In this document: positions 1 through 7,507 of the stretch, piece after piece
How positions within the stretch are numbered: the stretch's first letter is position 1
How the letters are laid out: every line of letters starts with the position of its first letter
Source: a virus
Length of the DNA: 64,000 nt
IMG/VR virus record: IMGVR_UViG_3300042923_001459
Coordinates: 1 to 64,000 of that record
Reading direction: 5' to 3' (one strand)
Notes under the pieces: model-generated
Database searches by the model: none
Seen by the model: the letters and a program-made list of their open reading frames with translations, nothing else
Told to the model about the DNA's origin: nothing
Made by a program: the position numbers and the translations under genes

Positions 1-212
1 TGCGTAAATTCAGCTTGAAGCATAGTACCACCCGGCATACGAATTCCCCATTCAATACCACTTACATATGTATCACGCAATTTACGTTTCTCAATATTTA
101 AACCCGTTAATAAACCACTAACCAGAAAAGCATCGAGATAATCTACGCATTCTATATGAAATTGCTGACACTCTTTTTTCCATTCTTTAATTCCTCTTAG
201 TTTCAATTTCAT
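1..212 (-). CDS. Hypothetical protein, 3' end cut by window edge
   Basis: The ATG at 212 follows a good AGGAGG site, and the frame stays open to the window edge, giving about 70 residues beginning MKLKLRGIKEWKKECQQF. The stop codon of the next gene upstream in the operon lies just before this start. I recognise no domain. It is the last gene seen in the minus-strand run and carries none of the CPIC or YWKEN signatures of its neighbours. Confidence 0.6.
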   Translation of the reverse strand, partial: MKLKLRGIKEWKKECQQFHIECVDYLDAFLVSGLLTGLNIEKRKLRDTYVSGIEWGIRMPGGTMLQAEFT

Positions 213-213
213 A

Positions 214-495
214 TCAATTTCCTCCTAAAATTTTAGCTAAGTACCTATCATCTTCTCTCCAATAAGCAATTTCTGCATACACATCATTAAGATATTTTTG
301 TAAGCTATGTGATTGTCTAAAGTCACATTGAAACTTTTTTCCAAACACATAACCTTCTTTTTGTATTGAATTATGAGAAATTTCAACAAAACATCTATTT
401 TTGCAATTCAAGATATCTTTAGCAAAACTCGTAGTTCTCACTATATGTGATTCGCAAATAGGGCACTTCTTGTATTTAATCCAGTAATCGTTCAT
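214..495 (-). CDS. CPIC/YWKEN family protein, copy 1
   Basis: First of 21 paralogues in this region. Each has an N-terminal CPIC motif, a second C-x-N-x-C motif 11-23 residues later, a variable middle rich in beta-type residues, and a C-terminal helix close to YWKENDRYLxKIMG. The CxxC plus CxNxC pairs look like a four-cysteine zinc ribbon (inference). No known family was recognised. Here the cysteines are C11, C14, C31 and C35, and the end reads YWREDDRYLAKILGG. The start overlaps the stop of copy 2, which indicates translational coupling. Confidence 0.85.
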   Translation of the reverse strand: MNDYWIKYKKCPICESHIVRTTSFAKDILNCKNRCFVEISHNSIQKEGYVFGKKFQCDFRQSHSLQKYLNDVYAEIAYWREDDRYLAKILGGN

Positions 496-782
496 TAGTC
501 TACCCTCCCAAGTATCTCACCAACATATCTATCGTTTTCCTTATAATACAGGATTGCTTGCTCTATCAATTTAAAGGTTTCTTGATTTTTATCTGCTTCT
601 TCTATTGTAGTACAAATTCCTATACGAAAATAATTAGAAAAAACTCTAAAATTAAAATCGCCATAGCCATCGACAGATTCTACACTATAACAACTATTTT
701 TACATGTTCTGTCACCAAAAAATTTGTCCATTAATTTGTCATCACATATTGGACATTTTCCGTTTTTACAATAAATATCCAT
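495..782 (-). CDS. CPIC/YWKEN family protein, copy 2
   Basis: A 95-aa member with C10, C13, C27 and C31 plus the extra N-terminal Cys of the common MDIYCKxGKC start (C5). Its C-terminal signature is divergent: YYKENDRYVGEILG, with Tyr for the usual Trp. It is adjacent to copies 1 and 3 on both sides. Confidence 0.85.
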   Translation of the reverse strand: MDIYCKNGKCPICDDKLMDKFFGDRTCKNSCYSVESVDGYGDFNFRVFSNYFRIGICTTIEEADKNQETFKLIEQAILYYKENDRYVGEILGRVD

Positions 783-783
783 T

Positions 784-1020
784 TTATTCTCCTAATAATT
801 TAATGAGATATCTTTCATTAGTTCGCCAATATTTAATTTTTTCTGCTATTGTGTTTTCACTATTTTTATCACTAAGTATAATTTGATTAAAAATAATGAC
901 ATACCCGTCACGAATGGTAAAACAACCATTTTTACATTGTTTGGATTTTAGTTTACAATCACAAATTGGACAATCTTCTATTAAAAATTGCAACACATAA
1001 TTACCACGATAGATAACCAT
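784..1020 (-). CDS. CPIC/YWKEN family protein, copy 3 (short)
   Basis: At 78 aa this is the shortest member. It has C17, C20, C29 and C33, an additional C22, and the ending YWRTNERYLIKLLGE. The middle region is only about 30 residues, so the minimal family fold appears to need little more than the four cysteines and the C-terminal helix. Confidence 0.82.
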   Translation of the reverse strand: MVIYRGNYVLQFLIEDCPICDCKLKSKQCKNGCFTIRDGYVIIFNQIILSDKNSENTIAEKIKYWRTNERYLIKLLGE

Positions 1021-1021
1021 A

Positions 1022-1357
1022 TTACACTAACCTCTCTGCAATTAACGCGAGAAGTTCTTCTTGGGTATTCACAAAAATAGGTTCCTTTAAAAAATGATCC
1101 CTATCGTTATTATCAAATTCGCCAATATCATGTCTGATGTTGAAAGCATAACTATTTGAAACATAAGTATATACTACAGCTAAAATTCCAAACTTATCAT
1201 AAATGTAAATTTGCGCAGAATTAGCATTGTGTGTAATTTTAAGTCCGTCTCTTGTCAAATAGGACATAATAAGTGCATCTTTTATTTTTGGAACCATTTC
1301 TTTTGCCGTTTGAACTGCATTTATTTTTACATCATCTGGATATACAAAAGTTTTCAT
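1022..1357 (-). CDS. Hypothetical protein
   Basis: A 111-aa protein starting MKTFVYPDDVKINAVQTA. The ATG at 1357 is preceded by GGAGGAAAAT; an upstream TTG would overlap that site and is not used here. It lacks the CPIC motifs and no domain is recognised. It is the first gene of a short operon with copies 1-3, below a candidate promoter at about 1377-1399. Confidence 0.65.
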   Translation of the reverse strand: MKTFVYPDDVKINAVQTAKEMVPKIKDALIMSYLTRDGLKITHNANSAQIYIYDKFGILAVVYTYVSNSYAFNIRHDIGEFDNNDRDHFLKEPIFVNTQEELLALIAERLV

Positions 1358-1376
1358 ATTTTCCTCCAAATCAAAT

Positions 1377-1399
1377 AATTATATTATTATTATTTAGTG
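1377..1399 (-). promoter_or_regulatory. Candidate phage promoter (CTAAATA...ATATAAT type)
   Basis: Read on the minus strand the element is CACTAAATAATAATAATATAAT, just upstream of the 1357 gene. Very similar elements precede the operons starting near 6714, 11543 and 13874, which suggests a shared promoter class rather than chance AT richness. Confidence 0.4.
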
Positions 1400-1420
1400 A
1401 AGAAATGTTAAAAAGATGTC

Positions 1421-1453
1421 AAAAATAAAAGGATAGTCAGAATCTATCCTTTT
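1421..1453 (-). terminator. Rho-independent terminator
   Basis: Minus-strand hairpin AAAAGGATAG/CTATCCTTTT with a 6-nt loop, followed by a U-rich tract, directly after the glycosyltransferase stop codon. Confidence 0.7.
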
Positions 1454-1459
1454 AACAAT

Positions 1460-2476
1460 TTATTTAACTTCAGTTAGGTTTTTTAAAAAATCGCTTGTTG
1501 CTTTTTGCCATGTGTACTTAGACATTACATAGTTTCTGCAAGTAACTGAATCCTTATTTTTTAAAGCAATTTTAATTGCTTCAAGTAATGATTGATTAGT
1601 GCAACCAACATTTGAATTAATAATATCAACTATTTGTGGTACTGAAAATGCAGCAACTGGAACACCTGAAGCAAGTGATTCAATCATCACCAAACCAAAT
1701 GTATCAGTTTTACTAGGGAAACAAAATACCTCAGCACTAGCATAATATGTTGCTAGCTCTTCTCCTTTTTTAGGACCAACAAAAACAACATCTGGATAAG
1801 CCTCTTTAAATTCTTCCAATTGTGGACCATCACCAACTACCAATTTTTTAAGTCCAGGTTTAATTGATGATAAATCTAAACCAAGAAAAGCATCTAAATT
1901 CTTTTCACTTGAAACACGTCCAACATAAAGAACATACTCAAAATCAAATTCGTTACTTTTCTTTTCTGGTGAGAATAGTTCTGCATCAACACCTCTAGAC
2001 CAATATTTAACTCTTGATATACCATTTATCCGTAACTCTTTCTTAATTGATTTTGTTGCAACCATAACATTTGATGATCTTCTGTGAAACCATTTCATAT
2101 ATAAATAACCAACTCGCAATGGTACACCTAATTTATCTTTTGCGTACTCTGGAAATTTAGTATGATAAGCAGTGGTGAATTTCAATTTTTTATCTACACA
2201 ATATTTCCTAGCAGAAATTCCCAATGGACCTTCAGTTGCTATATGAATGTAATTGGGTTTGATGTTTTCCATAAGAACATTAAGTTTTTTAGTATGATGA
2301 TAGACAATAGAAATCTCTTTATAAAATGGCAATGGAAATGTATCAAACATACTTGGCTCAATTACAAAAACTTCAAATCCTCTATCTTGTAATTCCTTAA
2401 TTGTATTGTTTAGCGTATTAACAACACCGTTAATTTGAGGTGACCAAGCATCAGTGACAATAAGTATTCTATTCAT
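1460..2476 (-). CDS. GT4-family (GT-B) glycosyltransferase
   Basis: A 338-aa protein with the GT-B layout. The N-terminal Rossmann part opens with ILIVTDAWSPQINGVVNTL, the hinge has YVLYVGRVSSEKN, and the C-terminal donor site reads SKTDTFGLVMIESLASGVP, containing the E-x7-E motif of retaining GT4 enzymes. It resembles alpha-mannosyl, sulfoquinovosyl and Agt-type glycolipid transferases. It overlaps the metallophosphoesterase upstream by an ATGA-type junction, so the two are coupled. That pairing recalls PlcP-Agt modules, which cleave phospholipid to diacylglycerol and then glycosylate it. This function is inferred from family and neighbour only; modification of wall or teichoic-acid glycans is an alternative. 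Confidence 0.8.
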   Translation of the reverse strand: MNRILIVTDAWSPQINGVVNTLNNTIKELQDRGFEVFVIEPSMFDTFPLPFYKEISIVYHHTKKLNVLMENIKPNYIHIATEGPLGISARKYCVDKKLKFTTAYHTKFPEYAKDKLGVPLRVGYLYMKWFHRRSSNVMVATKSIKKELRINGISRVKYWSRGVDAELFSPEKKSNEFDFEYVLYVGRVSSEKNLDAFLGLDLSSIKPGLKKLVVGDGPQLEEFKEAYPDVVFVGPKKGEELATYYASAEVFCFPSKTDTFGLVMIESLASGVPVAAFSVPQIVDIINSNVGCTNQSLLEAIKIALKNKDSVTCRNYVMSKYTWQKATSDFLKNLTEVK

Positions 2477-3263
2477 TCTTTATGATCTCTCCGTTTGGTA
2501 ACAATTCTACTATTACATTATTATTATTCTCATCGTACCATCTAATGAGTTTTATTGTTCCATCCATTTCTTCAACTAAAACAGTACAAGACTCAACAAA
2601 ATCTCCATCATTCAAGTAATGCACACCATTAATGTTTCTAATTTCAGGATGATGAATATGTCCACAAACTACTCCATCATATCCGTTTTTCTTGCATTCA
2701 TAAGACAAGGCTTCTTCAAAACTTGATATAAAATTTACAGCTTCTTTAACTTTGAGTTTAATATTAGCACTTAAACTCCAATATCCTAAACCAAATTTTC
2801 TTCTAATCCAGTTAAGAGGAGCATTTAAATTTAAAAGCAATTCATAACCATAATCACCTAAAATTGCTACCCACTTAGCATATCTGGTTACGTTATCAAA
2901 TTCATCACCATGAATGATTAAAAATTTCTTTCCAGTTGCAGTAATGTGATCAGTTTTTTCACATACTTCAATATCTCCAACATCTAATGGACAATAGTTT
3001 CTAATTGCGTCATCATGATTACCTGGAATATATTTAATTATAGTATTGTTTTCACTTTTCTTTAGAATTTTTCGAATAATTTCATTATGATCTTTTGGCC
3101 AATAAACTTTTGATTTCAATCTCCACATATCAATAATGTCTCCAACTAAATACAAATATTCTGATTCTGTATTGTTCAAAAGCGATAATACACTATTTGA
3201 TTTGCTACGTTTAGTACCCAAATGTAAATCTGACATCCATATAGTACGATATTTCATTTTCAA
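2469..3263 (-). CDS. Calcineurin-like metallophosphoesterase (PlcP/LpxH-like)
   Basis: A 264-aa protein with the complete metal-ligand series: SDLHLG near residue 11, GDIIDMW, GNHDD, HGDEFD and GHIHHPE. This arrangement is typical of the LpxH/PlcP group. A Firmicutes phage has no lipid A substrate, so an LpxH role is unlikely. The coupled glycosyltransferase downstream favours a PlcP-like phospholipase C role in membrane lipid remodelling (inference). The start has a GGAGGAAA site. No signal peptide is seen, so it is probably cytoplasmic or membrane-associated. Confidence 0.8.
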   Translation of the reverse strand: MKMKYRTIWMSDLHLGTKRSKSNSVLSLLNNTESEYLYLVGDIIDMWRLKSKVYWPKDHNEIIRKILKKSENNTIIKYIPGNHDDAIRNYCPLDVGDIEVCEKTDHITATGKKFLIIHGDEFDNVTRYAKWVAILGDYGYELLLNLNAPLNWIRRKFGLGYWSLSANIKLKVKEAVNFISSFEEALSYECKKNGYDGVVCGHIHHPEIRNINGVHYLNDGDFVESCTVLVEEMDGTIKLIRWYDENNNNVIVELLPNGEIIKNE

Positions 3264-3349
3264 ATTTCCTCCTCATCATTCATATTAAAATAATAAGTTA
3301 AAGCAAGACTAGAATTAATAGGAAAAAAAAATTTAACATGTAGTTTACA

Positions 3350-3377
3350 AAATAAAAAGGATAGTTGAATTCTATCC
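3350..3377 (-). terminator. Terminator overlapping a stop codon
   Basis: Minus-strand hairpin GGATAGAATTCAACTATCC followed by TTTTTATTTT. It includes the stop codon of CPIC/YWKEN copy 4. Confidence 0.65.
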
Positions 3378-3677
3378 TCCGGTGATAATTTTTGCTAAAT
3401 AACGCTCATTTTGTTTCCAATATGTTATGTGTTCTAACACTGCATTTTCTAATTTTTCTAAAGACTGACTATTACTACTAAATCTTGCTACTCTTTTATC
3501 AAACACATAAGCATAATATTGACGACAAGTTTTTAAATCACTGTCTCTATATTTGTATGTTTCAAGTTTGTAACAACCATTTGTGCAAAATAATACGCCA
3601 GAATCAAAATCATCCAATCCATCAAGTTCAGATTCACATATAGGACAATTTCCATCCCCACAATAAATATCTATCAT
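3372..3677 (-). CDS. CPIC/YWKEN family protein, copy 4
   Basis: A 101-aa member starting MIDIYCGDGNCPICESEL, with C11, C14, C31 and C35. It ends YWKQNERYLAKIITGG. Its ATG overlaps the TGA of the 3674-4009 gene, so it is translated as the second gene of a two-gene operon, away from the larger clusters. Confidence 0.85.
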   Translation of the reverse strand: MIDIYCGDGNCPICESELDGLDDFDSGVLFCTNGCYKLETYKYRDSDLKTCRQYYAYVFDKRVARFSSNSQSLEKLENAVLEHITYWKQNERYLAKIITGG

Positions 3678-4009
3678 AACATCCTCTTAAAATTATTAAG
3701 TACTCTCCAAAAACTTGGACTATTTTTCTTTCTGTAAATGATGGGAAATTTATCATTAGAAGAATAAATACTATATTGTGTGAACTGACTATGCTTATTG
3801 CGGTGAATTGTTAGAGTGTATTTATGATCATGATTTTTTTTAAAATAACAATGCATTTGCATATCACTTGAATTATATGCGCAAGTAATATCATATCCCA
3901 CCATTATTGCTAATAATTTAATATTGTCAAATTCATCGGATAGATTTTGCGCAATATCTTCTTTAGCATCATCTAAAAGAAACTCTATTTTGTCAATAAC
4001 TAATTTCAT
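3674..4009 (-). CDS. Hypothetical protein
   Basis: A 111-aa protein beginning MKLVIDKIEFLLDDAKEDI; no family recognised. It is basic near the C-terminus (YRKKNSPSFWRVLNNFKRML). A sigma-A-like promoter lies upstream and a CPIC/YWKEN gene is coupled downstream. Confidence 0.6.
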   Translation of the reverse strand: MKLVIDKIEFLLDDAKEDIAQNLSDEFDNIKLLAIMVGYDITCAYNSSDMQMHCYFKKNHDHKYTLTIHRNKHSQFTQYSIYSSNDKFPIIYRKKNSPSFWRVLNNFKRML

Positions 4010-4031
4010 GATTACACCCCCTTGATATTTT

Positions 4032-4060
4032 ATTATAAATAATAATTAAATAAGTTTAAA
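4032..4060 (-). promoter_or_regulatory. Sigma-A-like promoter
   Basis: On the minus strand TTTAAA, 17 bp, TATAAT, upstream of the 4009 gene. It matches the TTTACA-17-TATAAT layout seen at 4712, 7440 and 10580. Confidence 0.5.
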
Positions 4061-4132
4061 CAAGATGTATATAGATTATCATAGGTGAAATAATAATCAT
4101 GTAAGGAAAAACTATAAAAGGAGCTGATTATT

Positions 4133-4414
4133 ATGACATACCAAAATCGTGGACCTGAAAACCCAAATCACCAAATTGACCCTAATAAACTTAAAATCAC
4201 TGCAGTACGTAAGGATGGTAGAGGTGATATCACAGAAGTTCAATTTCAAAATGGAGAAACAGCTTCAATAGAACAAGCAATTCAAATGGCTGAACAGGAT
4301 TTAATCGAAGATGTTAATACAGGCGCAACACGCGGAGAAGATAAACACAAAACCCTTCGTTCTTATCCTGATGGAGATCCTACCAACAACCTAGATAATT
4401 TACCTACATTCTAA
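4133..4414 (+). CDS. DUF3892-like small protein
   Basis: A 93-aa plus-strand gene with a strong AAAGGAG site. The core, LKITAVRKDGRGDITEVQF followed by GETASIEQAIQMAEQ and the tail KTLRSYPDGDP, matches my recollection of DUF3892, a small family of unknown function common in Bacillus-group genomes. It stands alone between minus-strand genes with its own terminator and may be a cargo gene acquired from a host. Confidence 0.7.
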   Translation: MTYQNRGPENPNHQIDPNKLKITAVRKDGRGDITEVQFQNGETASIEQAIQMAEQDLIEDVNTGATRGEDKHKTLRSYPDGDPTNNLDNLPTF

Positions 4415-4424
4415 TTTTAAAATT

Positions 4425-4456
4425 AAAAGAGTACATCATAACGATGTACTCTTTTT
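4425..4456. terminator. Bidirectional terminator
   Basis: AAAAGAGTACATC/GATGTACTCTTTT perfect stem with a 5-nt loop, A-tract on one side and T-tract on the other. It lies between the convergent genes at 4414 and 4469. Confidence 0.8.
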
Positions 4457-4468
4457 ATTTGTGTATAT

Positions 4469-4678
4469 TTAAATTTTGATATCTGTTAGTCTATATCTTG
4501 TTTCCTTCGTACTTACAGAACCATTAAATAGTACCAAATAACCCTTTACATAACCTTTTCTAGGAGAAATTTTTTCAAATACTACTTCTCTGCCATCTAA
4601 TTCTGGTTTTCTAAAATGGTTAGTGATTGTAATTTTACTACCTCTTTTGAGTGATGTTGCTTGATTTTCTGTAATCAT
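4469..4678 (-). CDS. Hypothetical small protein
   Basis: A 69-aa protein starting MITENQATSLKRGSKITITN; the ATG at 4678 has GAAGGGAG upstream. Short beta-rich sequence, possibly a small barrel, but no family is recognised. It is transcribed alone from a near-consensus promoter. Confidence 0.55.
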   Translation of the reverse strand: MITENQATSLKRGSKITITNHFRKPELDGREVVFEKISPRKGYVKGYLVLFNGSVSTKETRYRLTDIKI

Positions 4679-4711
4679 AACTTTTCTCCCTTCAATAAAT
4701 TGTATATGATT

Positions 4712-4740
4712 ATTATATAATAACATTTAAGAAATGTAAA
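4712..4740 (-). promoter_or_regulatory. Sigma-A promoter, TTTACA-17-TATAAT
   Basis: Read on the minus strand: -35 TTTACA (4735-4740), 17-bp spacer, -10 TATAAT (4712-4717). It lies 34 bp upstream of the 4678 start. Confidence 0.65.
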
Positions 4741-4745
4741 CAAAT

Positions 4746-5381
4746 TTATCTTTCAATAACTTCTGGATGAAATCCATCTTCTTGTACATAGCCGTCAATA
4801 GACCAAATACCTATTTTCTCGTTTTTAGCAAGTTGCTCATCTTTTTGATACTCAATTAAGTGAGGTGCATTCTTAATATAAACATAAGCAACTCTCGCAA
4901 ATCCATTTAAAATTAATTGTTCTTGAACAGATTTACCATCTATGTAAACATATGCTAAACCACGATTGTATTTGTCAAGACCAGATTGAATTTCTAAACC
5001 AACCTCTTTATTTAATAAAAGTTTTTTTATAAACTCACTCGCTTCAGGTCCAAATGGTTGAATGGGCGTACCGGGTTTTTTAGTTTCAGGAGTATCAACT
5101 AACAAAAGTCTAAATTGTGTTTTTACACCATTTAAATCTGTCTCAATAGTATCTCCATCAATTACCCTTGTTACTTTAGCTTTTGCTCTTGAATACGTTG
5201 TTTTTCCAATTGGCGATGATAACGGAATTTCTGGTAATATTGATTGTGGTTGCATAACATTTTGAGTAACAGTTGATTGCGTTGGTTGTGGAACTGGTGT
5301 AGGACTAATTTTTCTAGCATCATAACAACCAACAGTTAAAACCAACATAGCTGACATTAATCCAAATAAAATCTTTTTCAT
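4746..5381 (-). CDS. Thermonuclease (SNase) family lipoprotein
   Basis: A 211-aa protein. The N-terminus MKKILFGLMSAMLVLTVGC is a lipoprotein signal with a lipobox-like TVGC, so the enzyme is probably anchored outside the membrane. After a Pro/Gln linker comes an SNase domain (about 65-200). It shows VTRVIDGDTIETDL, the catalytic-type FRLLLVDTPE (Arg and Glu) and DKYNRGLAYVY (second Arg), followed by QEQLILNGFARV. The fold hydrolyses DNA and RNA with Ca2+. An exported nuclease on a phage genome could degrade competing or host-released DNA (inference). Confidence 0.85.
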   Translation of the reverse strand: MKKILFGLMSAMLVLTVGCYDARKISPTPVPQPTQSTVTQNVMQPQSILPEIPLSSPIGKTTYSRAKAKVTRVIDGDTIETDLNGVKTQFRLLLVDTPETKKPGTPIQPFGPEASEFIKKLLLNKEVGLEIQSGLDKYNRGLAYVYIDGKSVQEQLILNGFARVAYVYIKNAPHLIEYQKDEQLAKNEKIGIWSIDGYVQEDGFHPEVIER

Positions 5382-5399
5382 TTTAAAAACCCCTTTTTT

Positions 5400-5816
5400 T
5401 TAGTAGAAATATCCTAAGTCGTATTGCCAGACATGTTTATTTAAAAAATCTTTTACTTCATCAAATGTTTTAAGTTTAATTTGAAATTCCTTCATCCATA
5501 AGTTTGATTTACCCTTTAATCCCGCGGCTTTAATTGAGTCCATAATATCTCTCTCGGTATCGTCCAAAAAGAAATCCAGTTCAAACCCATCATCAATAAT
5601 AGCAATAGAAAAAGTGAAGTTCCAACTTAGTTCATCATCACCATTTTCATCTTCTATACCCATATAACCAACCTTGTAAACTCCAACATAATCATTATTA
5701 TGATTGTCGGTACCTGTTCGTGTCTTAGGATCATAACTAGTATCTACCCTAACAGTTGTAATTGCCCACGCAATGATACAAAGGTCAAGATACTCCTGTA
5801 TTTCTTCTATCGTCAG
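5400..5816 (-). CDS. Hypothetical protein, probable CTG start
   Basis: The first ATG (5663) has no ribosome-binding site, but the frame is open 153 bp further upstream without ATG, GTG or TTG. At 5814-5816 a CTG lies 8 nt after AAGGAGA, which sits inside the last codons of CPIC copy 5. Read from there the protein is about 138 aa, opening TIEEIQEYLDLCIIAWAITT, and continues into GIEDENGDDELSWNFTF. No family is recognised. The alternatives are a short protein from 5663 or a mutated start. Confidence 0.55.
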   Translation of the reverse strand: MTIEEIQEYLDLCIIAWAITTVRVDTSYDPKTRTGTDNHNNDYVGVYKVGYMGIEDENGDDELSWNFTFSIAIIDDGFELDFFLDDTERDIMDSIKAAGLKGKSNLWMKEFQIKLKTFDEVKDFLNKHVWQYDLGYFY

Positions 5817-5820
5817 AAAA

Positions 5821-6111
5821 TCATCTCCTTATTAATTCAGCTAGATACTTATCGTTTTCTTTCCAATAAACAATTTGATCAATGACTTCCTGTTCTTTAA
5901 GTATCTTGTCTATGTCGCGACTATTAAACCCAATGAATAATTTACCAAAGAAATACACATAATATTTATCTGTCCAATCCAATTGTTCATATTCATCAAT
6001 TTTATAGCAACCATTTAAACAAGTCTTTTTAAAAACAACAAATGGTGAAATATCCATTTTTGAATTACAAATAGGGCACAAACTGTCTTTACAATAAATG
6101 TCAATATTCAT
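5821..6111 (-). CDS. CPIC/YWKEN family protein, copy 5
   Basis: A 96-aa member from MNIDIYCKDSLCPIC; the ATG at 6111 follows AGGTGG and the stop of copy 6, so an in-frame ATG 10 codons upstream is unlikely. C12, C15, C31 and C35 are present, with the end YWKENDKYLAELIRR. Its last codons contain the AAGGAGA that serves the next gene. Confidence 0.82.
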   Translation of the reverse strand: MNIDIYCKDSLCPICNSKMDISPFVVFKKTCLNGCYKIDEYEQLDWTDKYYVYFFGKLFIGFNSRDIDKILKEQEVIDQIVYWKENDKYLAELIRR

Positions 6112-6133
6112 AGTCGCACCACCTAAAGTAATA

Positions 6134-6433
6134 TTATACACTGTTCATAATTTTCATTAAGTATCTGTCATTTTCTTTCCAATAATTAATATTGTCTATT
6201 AATTGATTAGTAGCCATATTTTGTATTGATTTATTAGACATAAGTGGCACTATGCGTTGGTGTTTAAACACCCAAAATCTATCTACATTGTATCCACCAT
6301 TTTGTTGATTGTCTACGTGGAATTCATAACAACCATTTTTACATTGTGAACATCTTCCCATTGGCACTTTGATTTTTTGTAATTCTGAATTACAAATAGG
6401 GCAGAGACCATCTTTACAATAAATATCAATCAT
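6134..6433 (-). CDS. CPIC/YWKEN family protein, copy 6
   Basis: A 99-aa member with C11, C14, C31 and C35, an extra C28, and a textbook YWKENDRYLMKIM end. Its start overlaps the stop of copy 7 (ATGA), making copies 7-6-5 a coupled triplet. Confidence 0.86.
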   Translation of the reverse strand: MIDIYCKDGLCPICNSELQKIKVPMGRCSQCKNGCYEFHVDNQQNGGYNVDRFWVFKHQRIVPLMSNKSIQNMATNQLIDNINYWKENDRYLMKIMNSV

Positions 6434-6714
6434 CTTGTATCACCCAAAATTCTTATCAAATATCTATCGTTTTCTTTCCAATAAGCAACAATGTCTTTAA
6501 ATATTTGTTCTTCCTTTTTATTAGTTTCGTCACTTGTATAGCCACGAAAAATAATTATTTTTACTTTTTTTAGATCTGGAGACATTAAGCAATGATTAAC
6601 AAAGAGGCCAAAATCTTCAGTCTCATAACAACCATTTATGCAAATGGTGCCTACCATTCCACTACGCTCATATAATAGTTCTTTTTCGCAAATTGGACAA
6701 TGATTAAATTTCAT
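6430..6714 (-). CDS. CPIC/YWKEN family protein, copy 7
   Basis: A 94-aa member that lacks the MIDIYCKD leader and begins MKFNHCPICEKEL (C6, C9, C25, C29). It ends YWKENDRYLIRILGDTR. It is first in its operon, below a CTAAATA-type promoter. Confidence 0.85.
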   Translation of the reverse strand: MKFNHCPICEKELLYERSGMVGTICINGCYETEDFGLFVNHCLMSPDLKKVKIIIFRGYTSDETNKKEEQIFKDIVAYWKENDRYLIRILGDTR

Positions 6715-6730
6715 TTAATTCACCTCATCC

Positions 6731-6749
6731 TATATTATATATATTTAGG
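6731..6749 (-). promoter_or_regulatory. Candidate phage promoter (CTAAATA...TATAAT type)
   Basis: On the minus strand CCTAAATATATATAATATA, immediately upstream of the copy 7-6-5 operon. It shares the CTAAATA block and ATATAAT-like end with the elements at 1377, 11565 and 13895. Confidence 0.45.
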
Positions 6750-6778
6750 ACACGAGATTTAACCAGATGACACCAAAA

Positions 6779-6803
6779 AAGGATAGAAATAGATTCTATC
6801 CTT
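6779..6803 (-). terminator. Rho-independent terminator
   Basis: Minus-strand stem AAGGATAGAA/TTCTATCCTT followed by a T-run, downstream of the 6825 stop. Confidence 0.7.
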
Positions 6804-6824
6804 CCAAAAAAACCTATACAGATT

Positions 6825-7412
6825 TTAAAACAACACTAATTCTTTCATTACAATAATAGCCGCAAGTTCATCGTATTTTTCTTCATTTAATTCTATTTTC
6901 TTATTGTCAACCTCGCGAATGAATTCTTCAATAATTCGATAATTTACTTTTTTCTTCTTTGAGAGTAATTTTTTTGCTATATAATTTGCATCTTCTTTAG
7001 TTATTTCATGGTCCAATACAATATAAATTCTGCCAACACTAACTCCAACAGATGCATCTATAAGTATAGTTCTATGTTTATCAATAAACTTCTTACGTTC
7101 TACTTTATTTGGTAATAATTGATATGCTAATGCTTCATAACGGTGAACGTATTCAGGGTGTTGTTCAAACTCATACATCATAACTTCTTTTTCATCTTCT
7201 TCAAGAGCAAAGGTATTTGCATAGTCATCCATACTCTTAACATCTTTCAATAAATGACCAACGATCATTTCTTTTTTATTATGCGATATAGAATCAGCAT
7301 TAGCATTTAAATAAACAATTGCAGCTCTACAAGCTCTTTCTACACTACTTGAATCATCTAATTCCAATAGCTGTATAATTCTATCATAGTACTTATCTTC
7401 TTTATTAGACAT
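6825..7412 (-). CDS. Hypothetical protein
   Basis: A 195-aa, largely helical and charged cytoplasmic protein starting MSNKEDKYYDRIIQLLELDD. No family recognised. It is monocistronic, with its own sigma-A-like promoter and terminator. Confidence 0.65.
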   Translation of the reverse strand: MSNKEDKYYDRIIQLLELDDSSSVERACRAAIVYLNANADSISHNKKEMIVGHLLKDVKSMDDYANTFALEEDEKEVMMYEFEQHPEYVHRYEALAYQLLPNKVERKKFIDKHRTILIDASVGVSVGRIYIVLDHEITKEDANYIAKKLLSKKKKVNYRIIEEFIREVDNKKIELNEEKYDELAAIIVMKELVLF

Positions 7413-7439
7413 CGAATCACTCCTTCACCTTATGTATTA

Positions 7440-7468
7440 ATTATATCACAAAGATAAATTAGTGTAAA
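7440..7468 (-). promoter_or_regulatory. Sigma-A promoter, TTTACA-17-TATAAT
   Basis: Minus strand: TTTACA (7463-7468), 17 bp, TATAAT (7440-7445), upstream of the 7412 start. Same hexamers and spacing as at 4712-4740. Confidence 0.65.
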
Positions 7469-7482
7469 CTGTTTTAAAAATA

Positions 7483-7507
7483 AAAAAGAATGGATTTCTC
7501 CATCCTT
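7483..7507 (-). terminator. Rho-independent terminator
   Basis: Minus-strand hairpin GGATGGAGAAATCCATTC with a following TTTTTTATTTT, at the end of the phosphatase gene. Confidence 0.65.

Noticed and set aside
2469-3263. LpxH role in lipid A synthesis for the phosphoesterase
   Set aside because: All other signals point to a Gram-positive host without lipid A.
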